A stretch of 37,971 nucleotides of DNA from Phytophthora quininea (lineage: Eukaryota; Oomycota; Peronosporomycetes; Peronosporales; Peronosporaceae): the NCBI GenBank assembly GCA_011947345.1, contig JAAVTG010000485.1, positions 1 through 37,971 of the forward strand, read 5' to 3'. Every line of letters begins with the position of its first letter. The stretch's first letter is position 1. Shown here piece after piece: positions 8,239 through 16,842 of this stretch. The notes under the pieces were generated by a model. That model saw nothing but the letters and a program-made list of their open reading frames with translations, made no database searches and was not told where the DNA came from. Both the position numbers and the translations under genes were made by a program.

Positions 8239-11200
8239 ATGTTTGCATACGAGCTTGAGGTTTAAAAGATTACATATTCGTGCTATTAAATGGGGTAGCA
8301 CCTACCGCGTTTTGGTTCGCGGCAAAACCGGTAAGATGGTTTATGTCAGCAACCTATCGCGCCCCAGCAACTTAAAGCTTGTTGCAAAGCAGTACAAGGT
8401 CAGTCTTGATAATTTGAAGAAGCACCTGTCTTCAGACTATAAGACTGACCCTCATTATCGTTTTTACAAGGGCAACCACATCGAATCTCACCTATATGAG
8501 GGAATCCAACGTGGTGAGTTCTACGATAAGCTTGAGAACGTTCTAGAGAGCCAGAAAAGTGCCTACAAGGTAAATATTGCTCTCGGATATGATCTCATCA
8601 GCAAAACCGATGATTCTGATACTAGATATTACCACCCGAATCTAAGCAATACCTCAGTATTCGACACTCCTGTTGCTATCAATAGCAGGAGCGATGTTCG
8701 TAAGGTGATTTCAGAGATTCGATCTATGGAGATGGCTGACAAGCTCAACTATCCTAGTTCTGGATATCAGGTCAAGGCTATCACTGGGTTCAAGATTTAT
8801 CTATATCATCGCGAGCATGCCTTGGGGGATAGCGAAGCAGTCATCCCGAAGATTATTCGAGATAACAAGAGTGTTATCAACTTCCCCAAGACCAACAACA
8901 AATGCGTTTTCCACTGCATCGCCTTTCACAAGCATAACGATCCCAAAAGGATCCACGAAAGATTCAGTCGTTGGTGAAGGAGGCTTTCAAGCAATACTGT
9001 GCATTCAAGGGTATTACCTATACCCTAGGTCTGTACCGAACCTTCAAGCCTATTGATATTCTTCAGTTCGATGAGCTCGAGGAGTGCTTCCAGGTTAGTA
9101 TCAATGTGTTTACAATGGATATTGACTCTGGAAAGGTTGACTGCATTCGACGCTCCGACAAGGAGTACGAATCAATCAATATTCTTTCGCATGCGAACCA
9201 TGCCCTCTACATTAAGAATATTGACATGCTCCAGCGCAAATACCAATGCGTGAAGTGTGGTATGGTCTTCGCCAGCTCAGAGAGGCTTAAAAACCATACC
9301 AAAAATAAATGCGAGCTTGTCAACGTAGAGTCATTCCCAGCGGGGCCAACGATCTACCAGCCTCCTCCGAATACTATTCGCTCGATGCTAAATAAGTACT
9401 CGATCAAGAATGTTGACCAATACCTCGATCACTTCATCGTCTATGACTTTGAGGCTATCCTAAAGCCTACTGCTACCAAGCATGGGGAGAATACTGTCTT
9501 CGTGAATGAACATATTCCCGTGTCGGTATCAGTGGCGGATAGTTTAACTGAGGAGGTTCGTTGCTTTGTGAACGATGATCCCAAAGCTCTTCTCAAGGAA
9601 ATGTTCGACTACATCGAATATGTTGGTGAGAAGATTCAAAGATACAACGTTTCCAAATATGAAGTTTTGCTTCGAAGATTATCGACGCTCATGGGCTTAG
9701 CGGCATGGAAATTCAGGGAGCCAGACTTGGTATTAAGTATACCATGGTTGATATCAATGATTGGATTAAGGCTGGTGATTACGCTAGCTTCTTCGATTTC
9801 CATAGCAAGCTTGGCTTCGGTAAGCAGCGATCTGATTATAAAAATCAAGGAGTCTATTGACCAGGTACCAGTTCTTGGATTCAATTCTGGCAGATATGAC
9901 ATCAACCTAATCAAAAGCGACTTGTTCGCTGTGATTGGTGCAGACAGCATCAAATCAGTCATCAAAAACCCTTCATATATGTGCATTGCCACATCGGATA
10001 TGAAGATGCTTGATATTAGCAATTATGTACCTGCTGGTACAAGCTATGATAAGTACCTTACAACCTATCTAGGTGGGTGTAAGTGTGATGATAAAATTCG
10101 ATGCGTCTGTGGGTTAGGAAAGAGCATTTTCCCATACGAGTATATTACTTCATTCAGTGTACTCAGTGAGACGAATATTCCTCCTAAGTCAGCCTTCGAT
10201 AGCAAGCTCCGAGATACTAGCATCAGTGATGATGATTACAAGCGAGTTCAGTTTGTCTGGGAGCACTACCAGATGAAGTCGATCAGAGATCTATTGGTTT
10301 GGTACAACAATCTCGATGTAGTTCCTTTCATCAAGGCTATCAAGGCCCAACGCGAACTATTCAAACGATTCAATCTCGATATGTTTACAGATGGTGTATC
10401 ATTACCAGGTCTATCGGAGAAAGTTATGTATCAGACTTGCTTTAGCAACCTAGAACGTCCTAGCAAGAAGCCCGCCCCAGCATTTAGATTTCCAGCTAAA
10501 CGTATGAGTGGGTATAAGAGCCAGGATGCGGATGCTGACCGTGAGTTCGACATGACTCTAAAGCATCTCGACAAGCTTCTACATCAGCAAAAGTATCTGT
10601 GTGGCTTATGCTACAAACAACTAACTGCTGAGACAGCTTCTGCGGACAGAATCAACAACAAACTTGGTCATATCGATGGAAACATCCTGATCAGCTGCAT
10701 TGATTGCAACGTTGCTCGTAAGAATATGTCGTTGAAGGGGTTTCGATACCAAAAGTTGCTTCAGTTCAACTCAGACAAGCTAGTCTACAGCATCGATAAG
10801 GAGGAGAAGGAAATATACTCCAAAATGAAGGCTAACATTGCGGGCGGACCATCCATTATTTTCAACAGATACGCCAAGCGCAACGAGACTAAGATTCGAG
10901 GTGGTAAAATCTGCAAGAAAATTATTGGATATGACGCTAATGCTCTGTATCTGTGGGCTCTTGGAAACGAGATGCCTTGCGGACGGTTAACTACTATCGA
11001 TACGTATCCAACCATCGTAGACGACATCAAGGCTGATAAAATCTTCGGCTTCCTCGAGTGTGATATCAGAACTCCTGACCACTTGAAAGACTATTTCAGC
11101 GAGATGACTCCGATTTTCAAGAATATTGAAATCGATTGCACCAACCAGAATGTGATCGGTAAGCATATGCACGAGTATAACGAGGCGCGTAAGCAAAGTC

Positions 11201-12215
11201 GTGCTAAACCAGCTCGAAAGCTTATCGGCAGCTACTTTGGAGAGAAGATTCTGATCTACACGCCATTACTAAAATGGTACTTAGCCCATGGAATGGAGAT
11301 CACGAAGACGTACTCATTCATCAAGGCTAGTTCTCATAAGGCTTTTGAACCATTTATGGAGGCTGTATCTAATGCTCGACGAGAGGGTGATGTTGATAAG
11401 TCTAAAGCTATGATTGCTGAAATGATGAAACTAGTGGGCAACAGTGCATTTGGACGTAGTGGTATGGATATGAGCAAGCATAAGGAGGTCAAATATGAGT
11501 CAGATGACAAGTCCATTAAGGATAGGATTGAGCACTTCACTTTCCATGGAATGGAGGAGCTAAATGATTCATGTGAGATCACCATGAAGAAGCGTCGCAT
11601 CAAAAACAAAAATCCAATCCACCTAAGTATTGCTATCTATCAACTAGCCAAGCTCCGAATGCTACAATTCTACTACGATTGCATCGACTTCTACTTCGAT
11701 CGATCAGACTTCCAATATCAGGAAATGGATACTGACTCAGCATACATGGCTTTCAGTTGTGAAAACCCATTCCAGAACTGTATCAAACCTGAGCTACGTG
11801 AGCACTTCAAGGCGCACAAATACGATTGGTTCCCCGAGACTACAATGAGAAGGTAGCCAAGTTTGATCGACGTACACCAGGTCTATTCAAGGATGAATGG
11901 AGTGGAGATGCTATGGTATCGCTATCGTCTAAGAACTATATTTGCTATCTCCCAGATGAATCATACAAGGTCAAGGTTTCAGCTAAGGGTATTCAGCAGG
12001 GACATGGACGGAATGGGGATGTACTTAACCCAGTTGGCTTCGAGACTGTTGTTCGCGATCGCATCACACTACAGGGTACTAACAAGGGATTTCGCTTATG
12101 TCGAGAGGCTAAGTCAATCATCACCTATACGCAAACGAAAACGGCTCTAAACTACTATTACGATAAGAGACGTGTTCTAGAAGACGGGATTACTACAGAA
12201 GCTCTAGAAATATAA
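8239..12215 (+). CDS. polB: DNA polymerase B (Polinton protein-primed type), frames interrupted
   Basis: This is the element's replicative polymerase. Seen in order: a CCHC zinc finger (9247-9312); exonuclease motifs YDFEA (9442-9456), GFNSGRYD (9877-9900) and YNNLD (10303-10317); a C-x2-C...GHIDGN...C-x2-C HNH-like module (10600-10710); palm motif A YDANALY (10930-10950); motif B KLVGNSAFG (11428-11454); and motif C DTDS (11728-11739). The start ATG at 8239 is in frame with the long N-terminal region only in the second copy; here a G-run and an A-run near 8260 differ. Single-base breaks at about 8960 and 11840 are shared by both copies, and the C-terminal 120 or so codons continue in another frame to 12215. 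Between 9650 and 9850 the open frame encodes an implausible hydrophobic stretch (see findings). Confidence 0.92.
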
Positions 12216-12266
12216 ATATATGCTTCTGGGAGGAAAGCATGTTTTTTTAATATAGGTAAGGATACC

Positions 12267-13349
12267 ATGGACAAACTATTACACGATCTGTACTATAACC
12301 CCAAAACGGGTTATATCGGTACTCAAGCTCTATATCATAAGGCGAAAGAGTTGAACCCAAAAATCACACTTAAAATTGTTAAGGAATGGTATAAAACACA
12401 AGCGGACATCCAACGGTTCCAAGACCAGAAGAAACGCTTCGATGGCTTCAAAATCGCTTCCCATAATCCAAACTCCTGGCAGATCGACTTAGCATTTTGG
12501 GAGAAGCAGCCAATACTGTCAGCAGTCAATATTAACTCACGGATCGGATATGCAAAGCTTCTAACTAATAAGACTGCTCCAACAGTATTAGCATCAATTA
12601 AAGCATTTGTAAAAATACATAAAGTTGATATTATTACTAGTGATAATGGTAGCGAATTTATGAACGATAAGGTTCAAGAGTTCTTTAAATCGAAAAGAAT
12701 TGATCATTTCAACAACGAACCTGGAGATCATGGTACGATGGGGAAAACTGAGCGATTCAATAGAACTATTAAGCAACGACTCACAAAGATATCACCCAAA
12801 CGAATATCTCAGAAGCTGATAAGTGATGTGATCAAAAACTATAACTCTACAATTAATCGAGCCATCGGAATGACTCCAAACGAAGCGAAAGGAAAGGTAA
12901 TGGAGTCCGATATCCAACATAATCAAGAGGAAGCTGATAAGATCGAGAACGAGTTTGAGATAGGCTCAAACGTTATGTATCGATTAAAGAAGAAGACATT
13001 TGATAAGGAAGCTGCTAAATGGAGTAAAGCTATCTATAAAATAGTTGGTATCGACGGATATCGAATCCAAATACGCTCTAAAATTGGCCATACACTCTAC
13101 AAGTCTCCAAATGATCTCAAAATTATCAAATCTGATGAAACAAATGCTACTATCAATCGTGGTGATATTTTAGAGGCTGAGATGATCTTAGATCATAAAA
13201 AAATGAAGAATGGGAAATACAAATATCTCATTAGATGGGTTGGAAACGAACCAGATTCATGGGAACCTCAAGCGAATTTACGATTAATCAATAAGAACAA
13301 GCGAAGCAAGCTTGAGGAGAAGTATTTCACGACGGTGGGGTCGCCATGA
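12267..13349 (+). CDS. int: Polinton integrase with C-terminal chromodomain
   Basis: A 360-residue retroviral-type (RVE) integrase that would insert the element and create the 6-bp duplication. The catalytic triad is D74 (WQIDLAF), D126 (ITSDNGSEF) and E162 (GKTERFNRT), with exactly 35 residues between the last two (DD35E). A chromodomain occupies about residues 301-341 (ILDHKK...YLIRWVGNEPDSWEP) and could steer insertion through histone marks. No complete HHCC zinc finger is visible in the first 60 residues. The ATG at 12267 follows a 50-bp AT-rich gap after PolB. This copy is intact; the second copy loses the chromodomain frame. Confidence 0.93.
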   Translation: MDKLLHDLYYNPKTGYIGTQALYHKAKELNPKITLKIVKEWYKTQADIQRFQDQKKRFDGFKIASHNPNSWQIDLAFWEKQPILSAVNINSRIGYAKLLTNKTAPTVLASIKAFVKIHKVDIITSDNGSEFMNDKVQEFFKSKRIDHFNNEPGDHGTMGKTERFNRTIKQRLTKISPKRISQKLISDVIKNYNSTINRAIGMTPNEAKGKVMESDIQHNQEEADKIENEFEIGSNVMYRLKKKTFDKEAAKWSKAIYKIVGIDGYRIQIRSKIGHTLYKSPNDLKIIKSDETNATINRGDILEAEMILDHKKMKNGKYKYLIRWVGNEPDSWEPQANLRLINKNKRSKLEEKYFTTVGSP

Positions 13350-13351
13350 GA

Positions 13352-13380
13352 CTCCGCCAAGTGCGGAGCCATCACGGCTC
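13352..13380. terminator. Pair of overlapping hairpins between convergent genes
   Basis: CTCCGC-CAAGT-GCGGAG (13352-13368) overlaps GAGCC-ATCAC-GGCTC (13366-13380), two mutually exclusive perfect stems. They lie just after the integrase stop and just before the 3' end of a minus-strand gene, a likely shared 3'-end signal. The second unit has them unchanged at 34104-34132. Confidence 0.45.
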
Positions 13381-13386
13381 TTCACC

Positions 13387-13574
13387 TCAGATGGTAAGAC
13401 TTGATAAATCTCTAGGACCCTTAACCGGATGTGGTTTAGGAAGCTCTTTCAGCTCAAAGCGATATGCTTCTACTTTTTTCTCGGTTTTCTAACAACTTTG
13501 ATAGGGGTTTCATACTCTCTGTTATCAAAAACGAAGTTGCATTCAGGTTCATCGATATATTCGACTTCGTCCAT
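13387..13574 (-). CDS. Small acidic/basic protein on minus strand, one frame slip
   Basis: Reading leftward from the ATG at 13572-13574 gives a 34-residue frame that begins MDEVEYIDEPE and ends in RKPRKK. The same composition continues one base out of phase (AYRFELKELPKPHPVKGPRD) to a TGA at 13387-13389. The slip falls in a run of six T (plus strand) and is the same in both copies. The hydrophilic, ordered amino acid use makes this a better candidate than the hydrophobic 60-codon plus-strand frame overlapping it. No family recognised. Confidence 0.42.
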
Positions 13575-13607
13575 CTTATCGCTATATCAATATAGATACA
13601 AGTCATT

Positions 13608-14060
13608 ATGACTTGCAAAGCAACTACCAAGACTGATAAGCAATGCTCTAGAGAGGCACTACCCTCCGGATACTGCCTCCAACATGAGAAGGATTACAAG
13701 ATCGAGATGTTCAAAAAGGAGCTCAAAAAGATGCACCAGCGTGTTCGTACATTCAGCGAGAAGCTCAACATCTACCATGAGATGATAAGTGATGTCAATC
13801 GACTCGATTATATCAAATATCGATTGCAACAGCTCGAGAAACATCGCCCGTATCGATTCATTTGCAATGATTCCCGCTTTAGATACCAACTCGAAGATAT
13901 TTTCAACCTCCCTTTCGATGAATGCCAAAAAGCGTATATCAACTTGTTGGATCGAAGAAATCGAATAGTCCATAAGTACACTATGAAGTTTTGGGAAGAA
14001 GATTCGTGTCCAACTCAAGAACCAGTGAATTTAGAATATAAACCAAGATTTCGGAAATAA
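13608..14060 (+). CDS. Small protein with N-terminal Cys/His knuckle
   Basis: A 150-residue product. The N-terminus has C3-x9-C13...YC23-x2-H26 (CKATTKTDKQC...GYCLQH), matching the short zinc-knuckle pattern common in phage and viral small proteins of the DUF5763 type. The rest is helical, charged and rich in Arg, Tyr and Leu, with a coiled-coil-like stretch at about residues 37-85. It is probably nucleic-acid- or protein-binding; the role is unknown. The Cys/His gene at the right end of the element has a similar N-terminal knuckle. Confidence 0.6.
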   Translation: MTCKATTKTDKQCSREALPSGYCLQHEKDYKIEMFKKELKKMHQRVRTFSEKLNIYHEMISDVNRLDYIKYRLQQLEKHRPYRFICNDSRFRYQLEDIFNLPFDECQKAYINLLDRRNRIVHKYTMKFWEEDSCPTQEPVNLEYKPRFRK

Positions 14061-14092
14061 ATATCGAGTTTGGTATATAGCAGCATCAAAAA

Positions 14093-14308
14093 ATGTTTCC
14101 TAACTTCACTAGTTTAGCTCAACGAGAGCAAAAACGTCTTGACCTACTCGATCGCGTTAAGCAACGAGTTCGCCAAGAGCAAAAGAAGCGCGAAATGTAT
14201 GCATACGCCCAATGGGCGTCGGATGTCAATAAAACCATCTCAGTCTCCAAGCGAGCCACTCAAGACTCGTCTGATCAGACTGATGATGGTGATTTAAAAA
14301 GGCAGTGA
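14093..14308 (+). CDS. Small charged helical protein, or N-terminus of the next gene
   Basis: A 71-residue frame starting MFPNFTSLAQRE with a strongly charged helix (REQKRLDLLDRVKQRVRQEQKKRE) and an acidic Ser/Thr/Asp tail. A T/A run at 14291-14299 shifts length between copies (TTTAAAAA here, TTAAAAAA in the second unit). One base fewer there would carry the frame into the Ser/Thr/Gln-rich region (SSSETQTE) that precedes the ATG at 14415. It may therefore be the first exon-like part of one long virion gene ending at 16233. Confidence 0.5.
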   Translation: MFPNFTSLAQREQKRLDLLDRVKQRVRQEQKKREMYAYAQWASDVNKTISVSKRATQDSSDQTDDGDLKRQ

Positions 14309-14414
14309 ATCAAACGACGTTCGGGGTCCGAGAGCCCCTCTCTCGGTATCTAGCTCTGAGACTCAAACTGAAAATTCACAAACTTCTACTGAGACTCAGA
14401 CAGAGCCTATATCC

Positions 14415-16233
14415 ATGTCTACAGACTCCCAAGAAGTCCCTGAAGCTTCAACGGTACCTACTGAGCCCTCTCTCCCCCACCAGAGTGATATTCATGAGGC
14501 TATGGAATGGATTAAAAACCTATATAAGAAACATCCGAATTTTGTTGCTCTAAAACTTCATCCAATCAAGATCAATGGATCAACTGATACCGAACGATAT
14601 ATTGGAGCCAATGGTAAGGTATATCTATATAAAACCAACCGCAAATCGAAGATGAAGCATCAATTCATTGATTGGATTGCTACCAAGCAAAATATTTGGG
14701 ATATTTATTACGATGGCGAGTCAAACACTGTTGATGAGAATGATGCAATGCGAGGTGAAGATAAAGACCAACGATATTTCAACTTTAAGAAGAAACGAGT
14801 TGCTGATAGTCAAATTCATGGCGATGAGAAAGTGCCTGCTGTCCCGATTTGGGAGCACGATAGCTCATCTGATACTATGACTGATGAAAAACGTGCAAAA
14901 GCGGCGGTCCAACTAATGATTGCAGGTTATTCAAAGAAGTTCAGAGGTTCCAATATCACGGTTATTCCAGTACTAAAAGATGAGACTGAGTTAAAATCTG
15001 CAGAGGTATTTATCGATATGAAAGGTCTTCTAAATATCAAAAATCACACCGGAAAACCACTACCAGCTAAGCTACGGGAAATATCATGGTTATTGACCCT
15101 TGAACGACTCATGAATATCATTGAAGCAAAAGGTCTCACAATCGATTTTAAGCCAGAAGAGGCCAACAGTCTCAATGCGAATTCATCAAGATTCAAACCG
15201 ACTACAGGTTTCTGGATTAAAGGAAAATCAACGGGTGATCATAGTGATATTTACCTACCTACAGTACCTACGGCTGAATCAGATGCAAAAACAATCATCA
15301 TCGATTATTTCCATGCAGCTCATTCAGAAGGTGATGTATTTCCGATCCATCTCATACCTATAAAATCGGATGGCACAAAGGATAAGAGCGGTAGATACTT
15401 CTATTGGTTTTTAAAAATGTTAAAAGGGTATTGACGAGCTACGAATGATTACCCAGCTGGGAGATATCTCATCACCAAAGAATACTAAAGATTTCTTCAA
15501 AACGATTGATTGGTCTAAAACGCTTGAGAAGCTTTCAGATTCGATGGAAGATCTTGATAAATCAAAATCTTTAGAGTCGGTTTCAAGGGATGATAAAAAG
15601 CAAATTGACAATGCTTTGACGTTGTTCTTATATGTTCTTAAGCGTCATGACTACAAATACAAGGATGTATCAACTGAGGTAGAGCTTAAGGGTCGAGGAC
15701 TACGAGGAGCCGGGCACAAGCCTCTAGAGGGTGTATCTAGACACAAAGGTCAAACTTACAATCTAAACGATATTCAGGGTATGGCAACGCCTAGCGCGTA
15801 CATATATCGCAAGCTTGGTTCTAAGTTTATCGGATTACCTGATTTGGATAAGAAAACGCTTACCATTGTACAGCCGAATCGCCGAAAATGCGGGCCTATG
15901 CGCGAAATCAGTGATCAAGTTCAAGCAATGATCAAGGATCTAGTATTCAAGAACGAATTAACCCAAGAGAAGTACGATAAGCTATCTATCGACGATAAGA
16001 AGCTGTTTAAGGAGATCCTATCCATTACGCATCTCCAGTACAACTTTTCAGAGCAGCTATCGGACCCGCTAGAGAGTCTGAAAGCTGAATATGATAAGCT
16101 TAAAGGCGAATTGATGCTTGGTAATGACAATCCTGAGATACTAAAGCAGTTGAAGGTAGTTTGTGTCGATATGTATTCGAATAAGTTAATTTCTGATACT
16201 GAATTCAAATCAATTATCACAAGACTACTATAA
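14415..16233 (+). CDS. Long probable virion precursor protein, one frame slip
   Basis: About 605 codons from the first ATG in frame (MSTDSQEVPE). Here the frame breaks near 15415-15430, where T- and A-runs are each one base shorter than in the second unit, which reads through. The middle (about codons 150-330) is globular. It is followed by a conserved-looking basic Gly motif (LKGRGLRGAGHKP, about 15690-15720), which contains two matches to the adenovirus protease site (L-x-G-x-G), and a helical C-terminal part ending in ITRLL. The 5' flank holds two TQT motifs. I do not recognise a named family. Position among virion genes and the protease-like sites argue for a structural precursor. Confidence 0.6.
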
Positions 16234-16242
16234 GTAGCAAAA

Positions 16243-16524
16243 ATGCTAGTACTCGACCCACGTATTATTTCCAAAACCGCTGGTCTCTATCAACTAGATG
16301 CTGATCAGAACCTCACTGAGCTCAAGCATCTCATGCGCGATCTTATCATTAAGGAAGCATCTCACGATGAACGACCGGCAGTATGGGCAAATGAATCGGC
16401 TCCATCGACAGTATCAGTAGCAACTCAGACCGAGGCTACGGGCGGACGTGTATGGGCATACGCTCCGAAGCGAAAAAACAACCAAAAACTTTTGCTCTAT
16501 AAGTCTTACCAAAGATATTTTTGA
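16243..16524 (+). CDS. Small protein with TQT motif, unknown function
   Basis: Begins MLVLDPRIISK, has a helical middle (LTELKHLMRDLIIKEA) and a VATQTEA motif near residue 62, then a basic tail. The A-runs near 16475-16490 differ between copies. In the second unit the tail ends at a TAA that corresponds to 16500-16502 here, so the true end is probably 16502, not 16524. It starts 9 bp after the preceding stop, suggesting a linked unit, and converges on the minus-strand gene. Confidence 0.5.
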   Translation: MLVLDPRIISKTAGLYQLDADQNLTELKHLMRDLIIKEASHDERPAVWANESAPSTVSVATQTEATGGRVWAYAPKRKNNQKLLLYKSYQRYF

Positions 16525-16760
16525 TAGCCAATCAGCTGTATAGGGTGGATAATCAACCTTATGCCTCTGATAGTATCTAGCGCGTCTCTTAGCATTATTA
16601 TGGCCTAACGATGCATATACTTTCAATGGAGACTTATCACGATATTGAGCATATCCTCTTGCACCAAAATCAATATGCCAAACTCTGTCAGCATCTCTAA
16701 TCCACACCCGATATTTTTTGTTTTCAGAGGACTGACTTCCCATAGAATTATCTTAGTCAT
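16414..16760 (-). CDS. Small viral-type protein (DUF5754-like)
   Basis: The core reads WHIDFGARGYAQYRDKSP, then YASLGHNNAKRRARYYQRH and YTADWLSK. This is the layout (FGAKGxxDYT...HKDxxRKxxYxxRH...WLSxxxLW) of a very common small protein of large DNA viruses, virophages and Polinton-like viruses whose function is unknown. The start MTKIILWE at 16760 is taken from the second unit; here a T-run near 16715 is one base shorter and forces a later ATG at 16743. The 3' end is uncertain because another slip near 16518 moves the frame into the antisense of the convergent gene. Confidence 0.6.
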
Positions 16761-16842
16761 TTTGGTCTATAACTCTATGAGCTCTGCTTCATAACTCTGT
16801 TAAGGTCGCAGACCTTGACTACGTCTAAGCTCTGCTCTATAT

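Noticed and set aside
12600..12780. Minus-strand frame inside the integrase
   Set aside because: A shadow of the integrase core, where the DD35E residues define the coding strand.
13429..13611. A 60-residue hydrophobic protein after the integrase
   Set aside because: The opposite strand gives a more ordered protein over the same bases, and the hydrophobic frame looks like its antisense.
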